Shown piece after piece: positions 1 to 8,045 of a DNA stretch of 64,000 nt. The notes beneath the pieces were generated by a model. That model ran no database searches. It saw only the letters and a list, made by a program, of their open reading frames with translations, and was not told where the DNA came from. Location: NCBI GenBank assembly GCA_943370595.1, contig CALRRO020000016.1:62001-126000 (forward strand), in the 5' to 3' direction. Each line of letters begins with the position of its first letter. The first letter of the stretch is position 1. Position numbers and translations under genes: made by a program. This DNA is from Piscinibacter sp943370595 (GTDB lineage Bacteria; Pseudomonadota; Gammaproteobacteria; Burkholderiales; Burkholderiaceae_C).

Positions 1-377
1 AGCGCCCCGACATCTACGGCAAGACCGGCACCACCAACGACTCGAACGACGCCTGGTTCGCCGGCTGGCAGAAGGAAGTCGTCGGTGTGGTCTGGATGGG
101 CTACGACACGCCACGCAAGCTGGGTGATCGCGAGACCGGCGGCGGCCTGTCGCTGCCGATCTGGATCGACTACATGAGCGTGGCGCTCAAGGGCGTGCCG
201 GTGGCCGAAGCGGTCGCGCCGCCGGGCGTGGCCAACGTGGGCGGCGAGTGGTACTACAGCGAGTACGCCGACGGCAGCGGCGTCGCCAGCCTCGGCCTCG
301 AGGAAATACCGGCTCCGGTCGAACCGGCGGCCGTGGAGGAAGAGCGCAAGGGCATCCTCGACCTGTTCAAGCGCTGA
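1..377 (+). CDS. mrcA: Penicillin-binding protein 1A, C-terminal part (partial)
   Basis: This is the C-terminal end of a class A penicillin-binding protein, the periplasmic bifunctional glycosyltransferase/transpeptidase that polymerises and cross-links peptidoglycan. The reading frame is open from the left edge (first full codon at base 3) and contains KTGTTN, the KTG box of the transpeptidase active site, followed by WFAGW and GGGLSLPIW, both typical of PBP1A. The tail is short, charged and proline-rich, as usual after the transpeptidase fold. The N-terminal glycosyltransferase domain and the SxxK serine lie outside the window. The gene converges on cyaY with a 15-base gap and no clear terminator. 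The neighbourhood of mrcA, cyaY and lysA is common in betaproteobacteria. Confidence 0.9.
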   Translation, partial: RPDIYGKTGTTNDSNDAWFAGWQKEVVGVVWMGYDTPRKLGDRETGGGLSLPIWIDYMSVALKGVPVAEAVAPPGVANVGGEWYYSEYADGSGVASLGLEEIPAPVEPAAVEEERKGILDLFKR

Positions 378-392
378 GCGGGCGCTGCAGCG

Positions 393-743
393 CTAGAACT
401 TCAACGCCTGGCCAGCCTGTTCGCTGGCGCAAGCCGACAACGCCTCGACGAACTCGCGGCCGTCTCGCGTGTCGCGCCAGAGCCCTTGTGCGTACTTGTA
501 GTGGAAGCCGCCGCTGCGCGCCGCCATCCACACCTCGTGCAACGGCGGCTGGGTGTTGATGATGATCTTGCTGCCGTTGGGGAAGCCCAGTTCGAGCAGG
601 CCGCCGGTGCGCTGGGTGTCGATGTCGACCACGTCGTCCTGCAGCCACCGATCGATGGTCGCCTCGAGCCGCGCGAGCAGCGCCGACGTGATCGTGTGGT
701 ACTCGGAATCGCCCAGAGGCGTGGGTTGGAAGGGTGTGGTCAT
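393..743 (-). CDS. cyaY: Iron donor protein CyaY (bacterial frataxin)
   Basis: Frataxin homologue of 116 residues, close to the usual 105-110. In this family the protein binds iron at an acidic ridge and modulates the IscS/IscU iron-sulfur cluster machinery in the cytoplasm. The N-terminus is acidic and helical (SEYHTIT, followed by a W-L-Q-D-D-V-V-D segment). The central strands show the family signature GLLELGFPNGSKIIIN and then QPPLHEVWMAA. The chosen ATG starts MTTPFQPTPLG. The reading frame is open further upstream, but that extension is arginine-rich and overlaps the divergent lipoprotein gene, so it was not used. The divergent arrangement with a small lipoprotein gene and lysA is the standard betaproteobacterial context. 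Confidence 0.93.
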   Translation of the reverse strand: MTTPFQPTPLGDSEYHTITSALLARLEATIDRWLQDDVVDIDTQRTGGLLELGFPNGSKIIINTQPPLHEVWMAARSGGFHYKYAQGLWRDTRDGREFVEALSACASEQAGQALKF

Positions 744-759
744 GGTCGATAATCTGCGC

Positions 760-936
760 ATGCTGCAGTGCAAGACTAGTGTATCGACGCCGCGCCACAC
801 GCTGCGACGCCATCGGACCCGCAGGGTCATCGTCGCCGGCCTGTCCTCGATGGCCATGCTCGCCGCGTGCGGCCAGAAGGGACCGCTGATCGCGCCGCAG
901 CCTGCGACGCCCGCATCGGCACCGGCAGCGAAATGA
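760..936 (+). CDS. Small LptM-like lipoprotein
   Basis: Short lipoprotein of about 58 residues with a basic N-terminus, a hydrophobic stretch (VIVAGLSSMAMLAAC) and a lipobox LAAC followed by GQKGPL. This is the signature of the small lipoprotein (LptM/LppL type) found next to cyaY and lysA in many proteobacteria. In enterobacteria LptM assists maturation of the LptD lipopolysaccharide translocon; that role here is inferred from the family. After the acylated Cys the mature peptide is only about 25 residues, rich in Ala and Pro. The start is uncertain: ATG at 760 gives a long basic leader, and another in-frame ATG at 742 overlaps the cyaY start codon. The stop overlaps the lysA start (ATGA), so the two are translationally coupled. 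Confidence 0.75.
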   Translation: MLQCKTSVSTPRHTLRRHRTRRVIVAGLSSMAMLAACGQKGPLIAPQPATPASAPAAK

Positions 937-2204
937 CGCTGCCCGGCTCACCCCACGTCGCGTACCGCGGTCGCGACCTGTTTCTCGAGGACTGCGCGCT
1001 CGCCGATCTGGCCGGTCGCTTCGGCACGCCGCTCTATGTCTACTCCCGCGCGGCGATGCTGGAGGCCCTGTCGGGCTACCAGCGTGCGCTGGCCGGCCGC
1101 GACCACCTGATCTGCTATGCGATGAAGGCCAACAGCAACCTGGCGGTGCTGCAGACCTTCGCGCAGGCCGGTTGCGGTTTCGACATCGTCTCCGGCGGTG
1201 AACTTGCGCGCGTGCTCGCTGCCGGTGGTGACCCGGCGAAGGTGGTCTTCTCTGGTGTCGGCAAGACACGCGCCGAGATGGCGCAGGCGTTGCTGGCGGG
1301 CGTGGCCTGCTTCAATGTCGAGAGCGAGAGCGAGCTGGAGCTGTTGTCGCAGGTCGCGCAGGAGTCTGGCCGCACGGCGCGCATCAGCCTGCGCGTGAAC
1401 CCGGACGTCGATCCGAAAACGCACCCCTACATCTCGACCGGCCTGAAGGGAAACAAGTTCGGCGTCGCGCACGAGCGCGCGCTGGCCACCTACCGCCGTG
1501 CGGCGACGTTGCCCGGCATCGAGGTGGTCGGCATCGACTGCCACATCGGCTCGCAGATCACCGAGACCGGCCCCTACCTCGACGCGCTGGACCGGGTGCT
1601 CGACCTGGTCGAGGCGGTCGAGGCGGCCGGCGTGCCGCTGCATCACCTCGACCTCGGCGGCGGCCTGGGCATCACCTACACCGACGAGCAGCCGCCGGCC
1701 GCGGAAGCGCTGGTCAAGGCGCTGCTGCAGCGCATCGATGCGCGCGGGCATGGCCACCGCAAGGTGCTGCTCGAGCCCGGCCGCTCGCTGGTCGGCAACG
1801 CCGGCGTGCTGCTGGCCAGCGTGCTCTACCTGAAGCCGGGCGGCGAGAAGAACTTCTGCATCGTCGACGCGGCGATGAACGACCTGATGCGCCCGGCGAT
1901 GTACGAAGCCTGGATGGGCATGGTGGCCTGCACGCTGCGCGACGAACCACCGGCGACTGTGGACGTGGTCGGCCCGGTGTGCGAGTCGGGCGACTGGCTG
2001 GGCCGCGACCGTGCGCTCGCCGTGCAGCCCGGCGACACGATCGCCGTGCTCTCCGCCGGCGCCTACGGCATGAGCATGGCCAGCAACTACAACACCCGCG
2101 GCCGCGCCGCCGAGGTGATGGTGTCCGGCAGCCAGGCCTGGCTGATCCGCGACCGCGAGGCGCCGGCCGAACTGTTCCGCGGCGAGCACCTGCTGCCGGA
2201 TTGA
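933..2204 (+). CDS. lysA: Diaminopimelate decarboxylase LysA
   Basis: PLP-dependent fold-III decarboxylase of 423 residues, a normal length, converting meso-diaminopimelate to L-lysine in the last step of lysine synthesis. The PLP lysine is K65 in CYAMKANSNL. The HIGSQI motif (H204) packs on the cofactor, the glycine loop GGGLGI (242-247) binds PLP phosphate, EPGRS (281-285) is conserved, and C350-E-S-G-D is the active-site motif supplied across the dimer interface. The ATG overlaps the stop of the upstream lipoprotein gene. No lysine riboswitch is seen upstream. The gene converges on the peptide transporter operon across 81 bases that contain only weak hairpins. Confidence 0.96.
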   Translation: MTLPGSPHVAYRGRDLFLEDCALADLAGRFGTPLYVYSRAAMLEALSGYQRALAGRDHLICYAMKANSNLAVLQTFAQAGCGFDIVSGGELARVLAAGGDPAKVVFSGVGKTRAEMAQALLAGVACFNVESESELELLSQVAQESGRTARISLRVNPDVDPKTHPYISTGLKGNKFGVAHERALATYRRAATLPGIEVVGIDCHIGSQITETGPYLDALDRVLDLVEAVEAAGVPLHHLDLGGGLGITYTDEQPPAAEALVKALLQRIDARGHGHRKVLLEPGRSLVGNAGVLLASVLYLKPGGEKNFCIVDAAMNDLMRPAMYEAWMGMVACTLRDEPPATVDVVGPVCESGDWLGRDRALAVQPGDTIAVLSAGAYGMSMASNYNTRGRAAEVMVSGSQAWLIRDREAPAELFRGEHLLPD

Positions 2205-2285
2205 CGACCCCTCGCCCGACGGGTACGTCGGACGATCCCCCGCGAGGATGCGGGCCGGCTTGGGAGCGGCCCGGCGCTCGGCCCG

Positions 2286-3281
2286 CTAGATCCGTCCCTC
2301 TTCGACGGCGTGGCAGGCGATGCGGATGCCGTGCAGCGCCAGTTGCTGCGGCCGCTCGCTGCGGCAGCGCTCGTTGGCATGCGGGCAGCGCGGGTGGAAC
2401 GAGCAGCCGCTCGGTGGGTTCAGCGGGTTCGGCACCTCGCCCTGAACCGGCGTGCGTGAGCGCCCACTCATGCGGATGTCCGGGATCGCGTCCAGCAGCA
2501 TGCGCGTGTAGGGATGGCGCGGCCGCTCGAACAGCTCTCCCTTGGGCGCCACCTCGACCAGCCGGCCGAGGTACATCACACCGACGTCGTCGGCCACGTG
2601 CCGCACCACCGCCAGGTTGTGCGAGATAAACAGGTAGGTGAGTCCCCGCTCTCGCTGCAGATCCTTCATGATGTTGAGCACTTGGGCCTGCACCGAAACG
2701 TCGAGCGCCGAGGTCGGCTCGTCGCAGACGAGGAACTCCGGCTGCGTCGCCAGCGCCCGGGCGATCGAGATGCGCTGGCGTTGCCCGCCGGAGAACTGGT
2801 GCGGAAACTTCAGTGCGTCGGCCGCCGCCAGCCCGACCGACTTCAGCAACTCGCCGACCCGGGCCTCGACGGCATCGCGCCCCTGCACGAGGCCATGCTC
2901 GCGCAACGGCTCGGCGACGATGTCCATCACCTTCCAGCGCGGGTTCAGGCTGGCGAACGGGTCCTGGAAGATCATCTGCATGCGCCGGTGCAGGGCCTGC
3001 GCACCGGCCGAGGCGAACACGGCGCGCGTGTCCTGCCCGTCGAAGCGCACCGTGCCGCGCGTGGCGCCGTAAAGGCCGACCAGCAGACGCGCCACCGTGC
3101 TCTTGCCGCAGCCCGACTCGCCGACCAGCGCCAGCGTCTTGCCGCGTGCGATCTCGAAGCTCACGCCATCGACCGCATGCACGAACTGCCGCGGTCGGCC
3201 TTCGACCACACGGTTCAGCCACGGCGCCGACACCTCGAAGGTCTTGGCCAGATCCTGCACTTCGACCAGGTGGCCCTTCAT
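2286..3281 (-). CDS. dppF: Peptide ABC transporter ATP-binding protein, DppF/OppF type
   Basis: ATPase subunit of an oligo/dipeptide ABC importer, 331 residues. Walker A is GESGCGKST (54-62), the signature is FSGGQRQRISIARAL, Walker B is LVCDEPTSALD, and the H-loop is FISHNLAV. The C-terminal oligopeptide-transporter extension carries the cysteine-rich GCSFHPRCPHANERC element typical of DppD/DppF, which is linked to iron-sulfur cluster binding in some homologues. The start codon overlaps the stop of dppD (ATGA). It is the last gene of a leftward operon, pairs with DppD to form the heterodimeric ATPase, and sits in the cytoplasm against the DppBC permeases. Confidence 0.93.
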   Translation of the reverse strand: MKGHLVEVQDLAKTFEVSAPWLNRVVEGRPRQFVHAVDGVSFEIARGKTLALVGESGCGKSTVARLLVGLYGATRGTVRFDGQDTRAVFASAGAQALHRRMQMIFQDPFASLNPRWKVMDIVAEPLREHGLVQGRDAVEARVGELLKSVGLAAADALKFPHQFSGGQRQRISIARALATQPEFLVCDEPTSALDVSVQAQVLNIMKDLQRERGLTYLFISHNLAVVRHVADDVGVMYLGRLVEVAPKGELFERPRHPYTRMLLDAIPDIRMSGRSRTPVQGEVPNPLNPPSGCSFHPRCPHANERCRSERPQQLALHGIRIACHAVEEGRI

Positions 3282-4315
3282 CGCGCACCCGCCTCGACGA
3301 GCCAGCAGGCCGCGCGCGTGGCGTCGGCGTCCTGCAGTTCCGGCCGCTCGACGCGGCAGCGCTCGAACACCTGCGGGCAACGCGGGTTGAAAGCGCAGCC
3401 GGCGGGAATCGCATTCAGCCGCGGCATCGCACCGTCGATCTGCAGCAGGCGCTCGCGGTCCTCGTCCATCGCCGGGATCGAGCCCATCAGGCCGGCCGTG
3501 TAGGGATGCGCCGGGCGGTGGATCACGTCGCCCACCGGCCCGATCTCGGCGATGCGTCCCGCGTACATCACCGCCACGCGGTCGCAGGTCTCGGCGATCA
3601 CGCCCATGTCGTGGGTCACCAGCATCACCGCCGCACCATGCTCGCGGCACACGCGCTTGAGCAGCGAGATGATCTGCGCCTGGATGGAGACGTCCAGCGC
3701 CGTGGTTGGTTCGTCGGCGACGATCAGCTTCGGCTCGGCGGCCAGCGCCAGCGCGATCACCACCCGCTGCCGCATGCCGCCGGAGAACTGGTGCGGGTAC
3801 TGCTCGAAGCGCGCTTCGGGCGCCGGGATGCCGGTGTCGGCCAGCAGCGAGATGGCCCGCTCGCGCGCCTGCTTCTCGGACAGCGGCAGGTGCGTGCGGA
3901 TCGTCTCGACCAGTTGCCGGCCCACCGTGTACAGCGGGTTCAGCGACGTCAGCGGGTCCTGGAAGATCGCGCCGATGTGGCGGCCGCGCAGCTTGCGCAT
4001 CTCTTCGTGCGGCAGGTTATCGATGCGCCGGCCTTCGAGCCGGATCTCGCCGCCGCAGACGCGCCCCGGCGGCTCGAGCAGGCCGATGATCGCCGCGCCG
4101 GTGAGCGACTTGCCGGCGCCGGATTCGCCCACCACGCCGAGGATTTCACCCGGAGCGATGTCGAAAGAGACCTGATCGAGCGCGAGCAGCGTGCCGCGCC
4201 GCGACGGGAACTCGACGCACAGGTCCTTCACTTCCAGCAAGGCGGCGGCCCGAGCCCCCATGCCCCCCGAGGGGGAACGCGCTTCTTGAGACGGCTCGGC
4301 GAAGCGCGTGCTCAT
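3278..4315 (-). CDS. dppD: Peptide ABC transporter ATP-binding protein, DppD/OppD type
   Basis: Second ATPase of the peptide importer, 345 residues. Walker A is GESGAGKS (63-70), the signature is FSGGMRQRVVIALAL, Walker B is LIVADEPTTALD, and the C-terminal element is GCAFNPRCPQVFERC. The chosen ATG overlaps the dppC stop (ATGA). That start gives about 25 extra residues before the first strand (LLEVKDL), and this extension is encoded across a C-run/GA/G-run palindrome also found between the acyl-CoA synthetase and livG genes in this window. An internal ATG at residue 19 would remove part of the extension. Function is clear from motifs and operon context; only the start is doubtful. Confidence 0.92.
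   Translation of the reverse strand: MSTRFAEPSQEARSPSGGMGARAAALLEVKDLCVEFPSRRGTLLALDQVSFDIAPGEILGVVGESGAGKSLTGAAIIGLLEPPGRVCGGEIRLEGRRIDNLPHEEMRKLRGRHIGAIFQDPLTSLNPLYTVGRQLVETIRTHLPLSEKQARERAISLLADTGIPAPEARFEQYPHQFSGGMRQRVVIALALAAEPKLIVADEPTTALDVSIQAQIISLLKRVCREHGAAVMLVTHDMGVIAETCDRVAVMYAGRIAEIGPVGDVIHRPAHPYTAGLMGSIPAMDEDRERLLQIDGAMPRLNAIPAGCAFNPRCPQVFERCRVERPELQDADATRAACWLVEAGAR
4262..4276. repeat. C-run/GA/G-run palindromic element inside the 5' end of dppD
   Basis: The sequence GCCCCCCGAGGGGGA lies within the first 25 codons of dppD. The same core with the same GA centre occurs in the spacer before livG (45604-45618), where it is clearly intergenic. Two copies sharing a core and similar flanks (CTTCTT nearby) suggest a dispersed palindromic element of the REP kind. 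Here it appears to have been absorbed into the reading frame, adding a Ser/Pro/Gly-rich leader to the ATPase. Dispersed-repeat status is inference from only two copies. Confidence 0.5.
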
Positions 4316-5223
4316 CGCAACCTCGGGTTCAGCGCATCGCGCAGCCAGTCGCCGAGCAGGTTGACCGACAGCGCGATCATCACCAGCACGACGCCCGGGA
4401 AGATGGTGATCCACCACTCGCCGGAGAACAGGAAGTCGTTGCCGACGCGGATCAGCGTGCCCAGCGAGGGCTGGGTCGGCGGCACGCCGACACCCAGGAA
4501 TGACAACGTCGCCTCGATCAGGATGGCCTGGCCGATGTCGATCGTCGCCAGCACCAGCACCGGCCCGGTGACGTTGGGCAGCACATGCCGCGCCATGATG
4601 CGCCAGGTCGGCACGCCGATCACCCGTGCCGCCTGCACATATTCCTTGTTGCGCTCGACCAGCGTCGAGCCGCGCACGGTACGCGCGTACTTGACCCAGC
4701 CCGACAGCGCGATCGCCAGGATCAGCACCGCGAAGGCCAGCGTGTCGTGCGCGTTCGGGAACAGCGCGCGACCGACGCCGTCGATCAGGAGTGCGATCAG
4801 GATCGGCGGGAACGACAGCATCACGTCGCACACTCGCATGATGAAGGCGTCGATGCGGCCGCCGACGAAGCCGGCCAGCAGCCCGAGGCCGACGCCGACC
4901 ACCACCGACAGCAGCACCGAGGCCAGCCCGACCAGCAGCGAGATGCGCGCGCCGTACATCAGCGCCGAGAGGATGTCGCGGCCCTGGTCGTCGGTGCCGA
5001 GCAGGTACTTGGCGCGACCTTCGTCGGCCCAGGCCGGCGGCAGCCGCGCATCGGCCAGCTCGAGCGACGCGAGGTCGAAGGGGTTGTGCGGCGCGACCCA
5101 TGGGGCGAACGCCGAGCAGAACACGCACACGAGCGCCACCACGGCGGCCACCATCGCCACCGGCGAACTGCGGAAGCTGTGCCAGACGTCGCCGTCGAAG
5201 AATCGTCCCAGGGCCTCTTGCAT
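4312..5223 (-). CDS. dppC: Peptide ABC transporter permease, DppC/OppC type
   Basis: Inner-membrane permease of 303 residues. It has an N-terminal membrane segment (about 24-45), then five more hydrophobic segments, with a large periplasmic loop rich in charged residues after the first (WVAPHNPFDLASLELADARL). The GTDDQGRDILSALMYGARISL stretch just after the loop is characteristic of OppC/DppC (split here by the loop boundary), and the EAA-like loop (VQAARVIGVPTWRIMARHVLPN) couples to the ATPases. It pairs with DppB. The gap to dppA is 12 bases, and it overlaps dppD by ATGA. Confidence 0.93.
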   Translation of the reverse strand: MQEALGRFFDGDVWHSFRSSPVAMVAAVVALVCVFCSAFAPWVAPHNPFDLASLELADARLPPAWADEGRAKYLLGTDDQGRDILSALMYGARISLLVGLASVLLSVVVGVGLGLLAGFVGGRIDAFIMRVCDVMLSFPPILIALLIDGVGRALFPNAHDTLAFAVLILAIALSGWVKYARTVRGSTLVERNKEYVQAARVIGVPTWRIMARHVLPNVTGPVLVLATIDIGQAILIEATLSFLGVGVPPTQPSLGTLIRVGNDFLFSGEWWITIFPGVVLVMIALSVNLLGDWLRDALNPRLR

Positions 5224-5235
5224 GGATCGCGGCCG

Positions 5236-6804
5236 TTACTTCACCACGATGTACTTGAAGGGCATGAAGTTGTCGGGCAGCTGGACCAGCTCGACGTTCT
5301 TCTTCATCGCCCAGGCCAGCGCCTGCTGGTGCAGCGGGATGTGGCCGAAGTCCTCGGCGTGCAGCTTGAAGGCCTCGGCGATCATCGCGTTGCGCTTGGC
5401 CTCATCGGTCTCGCTCTGGATCTTCAGCGTCAGCTCGTCGACCTTCGGGTTGCTGTAGCTGCCCAGGTTGAACAGGCCCTGGCCCTTGTCGGTGGGCGTG
5501 GCGATCAGGTTGGACAGCGCGTTGTGCGAGTCGTAGGTGCCCGGCGTCCAGCCCAGCATGTAGAAGCTGGTGTTGCGGCTGAGGATCTTCGGGAAGTAGG
5601 TCGCCTTGGTCTCGGCCTGCAGGTTGATCTTGACGCCGATGCGCGCCAGGTTGGCGGCCACCGCCTGGCAGATCTCGCCGTCATTGACGTAGCGGTCGTT
5701 CGGGCAGTTCATGCCGACCTCGAAGCCGTTCGGGTAGCCCGCCTCGGCGAGCAGCTTCTTCGCCGCTTCGGCGTCGAACGGCGTGCGCTTGTTCAGGTCG
5801 GCCACGAAGCCCTTGATGCCAGGGGCGACCATCAGGCCGGTCGGCGTGGAAGCGCCGCGCATCACGCGCGTCTTGATGGTCTCGATGTCGACCGCCTGGT
5901 AGAAGGCGCGGCGCACGCGGATGTCCTTGAACGGGTTCTTGCCCTTGATGTTCGAGAACAGCAGCTCGTCGCGCTTCTGGTCCATGCCGAGGAAGATGGT
6001 GCGCAGCTCGGGGCCCTGCATCACCTTCAGGTTCGGGCTCGCGCGCAGGCGCTCGGCGTCCTGCAGCGGCACCGGCTCCATCACGTCGATCTCGCCCGAC
6101 AGCATGGCGGCCACGCGCGTCGCGTCGTTGCCGATCGGCGTGAAGATCACTTCGTCGACGTTGCTCTCGATCTTGGCCCAGTAGTTGAAGTTGCGCACGA
6201 GCACCGTGCGCGTGGCCGGCTGGCGCTCCTTGGTGCGGAACGGGCCGGTGCCGTTGGTGCGGAAGGACGCGGCGTTCTCGATGCCCTTGCGCCGGTCCAC
6301 CGGCTTCTCGGCCTTGTTGGTCTCGCACCAGGCCTTGTTCATGATGTAGACCAGCGAGATCACGTCGGGCAGGATCGGGAACGGCGACGTCGTCTCGATC
6401 TCGACGGCGAAGTCGTCGACCTTGCGCACCTCCTTGATCGACGAGGTGTAGCCCTTCATGTCGGAGCCGTCGCCGGCCGCGCGCTTGAAGCTGAACACCA
6501 CGTCGTCGGCCGTGAACTTCTCGCCGCCGTGGAAGGTCACGCCCTTGCGCAGATCGAAGCGCCACACCGTGGGCGAGGTCTGCTTCCAGCTCGTGGCCAG
6601 CGCCGGCGTCAGGCCGAGCTTCTTGTCGCGGCCGACCAGCGGCTCGTAGACGTTGCCGGTGAAGCTCAGTTGCAGCGACTCGTTCAGCGAGTGCGGATCC
6701 ATCGAGTTCGAGTCGCCCTGGTTGGCCACGCGCAGCGTGACCGCAAGCGACGCTCCGCAGGCGAGCGACAGGGCAGCGGCGAGGAGGGTCTGGCGCAGGG
6801 TCAT
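5236..6804 (-). CDS. dppA: Peptide ABC transporter substrate-binding protein, DppA family
   Basis: Periplasmic family 5 solute-binding protein of 522 residues. The signal peptide is residues 1 to about 22 (two basic residues excluded, then an Ala/Leu-rich core ending SLA). The mature part begins TLRVANQGDSNSMDPHSLN, the typical N-terminus of dipeptide and oligopeptide binding proteins. Later landmarks include FRTNGTGPF and the RRAFYQAVD helix. It captures peptides or related ligands for the DppBCDF complex. Its position in the middle of the operon, after an amidohydrolase gene and before dppC, is unusual, since binding proteins are more often first. The ligand cannot be told from sequence. 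Confidence 0.92.
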   Translation of the reverse strand: MTLRQTLLAAALSLACGASLAVTLRVANQGDSNSMDPHSLNESLQLSFTGNVYEPLVGRDKKLGLTPALATSWKQTSPTVWRFDLRKGVTFHGGEKFTADDVVFSFKRAAGDGSDMKGYTSSIKEVRKVDDFAVEIETTSPFPILPDVISLVYIMNKAWCETNKAEKPVDRRKGIENAASFRTNGTGPFRTKERQPATRTVLVRNFNYWAKIESNVDEVIFTPIGNDATRVAAMLSGEIDVMEPVPLQDAERLRASPNLKVMQGPELRTIFLGMDQKRDELLFSNIKGKNPFKDIRVRRAFYQAVDIETIKTRVMRGASTPTGLMVAPGIKGFVADLNKRTPFDAEAAKKLLAEAGYPNGFEVGMNCPNDRYVNDGEICQAVAANLARIGVKINLQAETKATYFPKILSRNTSFYMLGWTPGTYDSHNALSNLIATPTDKGQGLFNLGSYSNPKVDELTLKIQSETDEAKRNAMIAEAFKLHAEDFGHIPLHQQALAWAMKKNVELVQLPDNFMPFKYIVVK

Positions 6805-6824
6805 GGCGTCTCCGGTGGAAAGTT

Positions 6825-8045
6825 TCAGGAATGGGCAGCGGCCGGTCGCAGCGAACGTTCGACCAGCGCAGCGAACAGTGCGGCGCCGAGCGGCAGCACC
6901 TCGTCGTTGAAGTCGTAGCGGCTGTTGTGCAGGAAGCAGCTGCCCTCGCCGCCCTGGCCGAGCCGCAGGTAGGCGCCCGGCTTGACCTGCAGCATGAAGG
7001 AGAAGTCCTCCGCCCCCATGCTCGGCGGCAGCGCGCGCACGACGTTCTGCTCGCCGACGATGCCGGCGGCGACATCGGCCGCGAAGACGGCCTCGCGCTC
7101 GGAGTTGATCGTCGCCGGGTAGCTGCGCATGTACTTGAGGCGTGCCGTCGCACCGAAGCCCAGCGCGACCGACTCGACCAGCCGGCCGAGGCGCTCCTCG
7201 ATCATGTCCTGCACCTCGCGGCGGAAGGTGCGCACCGTGCCGACGATGCGCGCCTCGCGCGGGATCACCGCGAAGGCCGTGGGCTCGCCAGCGTGCACCG
7301 AGCACAGGCTGACGACCGCGTTGTCGATCGGGCTCACGTTGCGCGACACCAGGCTCTGCGCCGCGGTGATGATGTGTGCCGAAACCAGCACCGGGTCGAT
7401 TGCGAGATACGGATGCGCACCATGGCCGCCGCGGCCTTGCACGGTGATCTCGATGCGATCGGACGCCGCCATCATCGGCCCCGGGTTGACGCCGATCGTG
7501 CCGACCGGCAGCGCCGGCCAGTTGTGCATCGCGTAGACCGACTCGACCGGGAAGCGCTCGAACAGGCCGTCGTCGATCATCGCCTTGGCGCCGGCGAAGC
7601 CCTCTTCGCCGGGCTGGAAGATCAGCACCGCGGAGCCTTCGAAATCGCGCGTCGACGCCAGGTAGCGGGCCGCGCCGACCAGCATGGTGGTGTGGCCGTC
7701 GTGGCCGCAGCCATGCATCAGGCCGCGCTTCGCGGAGCGCCACGCAAAGTCGTTTTCCTCGACGAGCGGCAGCGCGTCCATGTCGGCACGCAGGCCGATC
7801 ATGCGGCCCGCGTCCCGGCGCTTGCCGTGCACCACGCCGACCACGCCGGTGCGACCGATGCCTTCGTGGATCTCGTCGACGCCGGCCACGCGCAGTGCCT
7901 CGGCCACGCGGGAAGCGGTGCGCTTCTCCTCGAAGCCGAGCTCGGGATGGGCATGCAGGTCGCGGCGGAAGGCCGTCAGTTCGCCATGCCAGCCAGCGAG
8001 CCGCTGGTAGGCGCCGTGGGCAGCGGTGGCGGCATTCACGGCCAT
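6825..8045 (-). CDS. M20 family metal-dependent amidohydrolase
   Basis: Peptidase family M20D amidohydrolase of 406 residues (hippurate hydrolase / N-acyl-amino-acid amidohydrolase type). Metal ligands are visible in HGCGHDGH (C113, H115), in the Glu pair of FQPGEEG (E147/E148) and in MHNWPA, with a C-terminal HNSRYDFND motif. The Cys at the metal site marks the M20D group. No signal peptide is present, so it should be cytoplasmic. The ATG overlaps the dppB stop by one base (TGATG). Lying between transporter genes, it probably cleaves the imported substrate, for example an N-acyl amino acid or a short blocked peptide; that substrate is inference. Confidence 0.9.
   Translation of the reverse strand: MAVNAATAAHGAYQRLAGWHGELTAFRRDLHAHPELGFEEKRTASRVAEALRVAGVDEIHEGIGRTGVVGVVHGKRRDAGRMIGLRADMDALPLVEENDFAWRSAKRGLMHGCGHDGHTTMLVGAARYLASTRDFEGSAVLIFQPGEEGFAGAKAMIDDGLFERFPVESVYAMHNWPALPVGTIGVNPGPMMAASDRIEITVQGRGGHGAHPYLAIDPVLVSAHIITAAQSLVSRNVSPIDNAVVSLCSVHAGEPTAFAVIPREARIVGTVRTFRREVQDMIEERLGRLVESVALGFGATARLKYMRSYPATINSEREAVFAADVAAGIVGEQNVVRALPPSMGAEDFSFMLQVKPGAYLRLGQGGEGSCFLHNSRYDFNDEVLPLGAALFAALVERSLRPAAAHS

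Noticed and set aside
948..2189. Long open frame opposite lysA
   Set aside because: It is a high-GC shadow: composition is His/Arg/Ala-rich, it has no family motifs, and lysA on the other strand is complete.
2813..5458. Frame of 881 codons opposite dppF, dppD and dppC
   Set aside because: It runs across three well-defined genes on the other strand with no recognisable domain.
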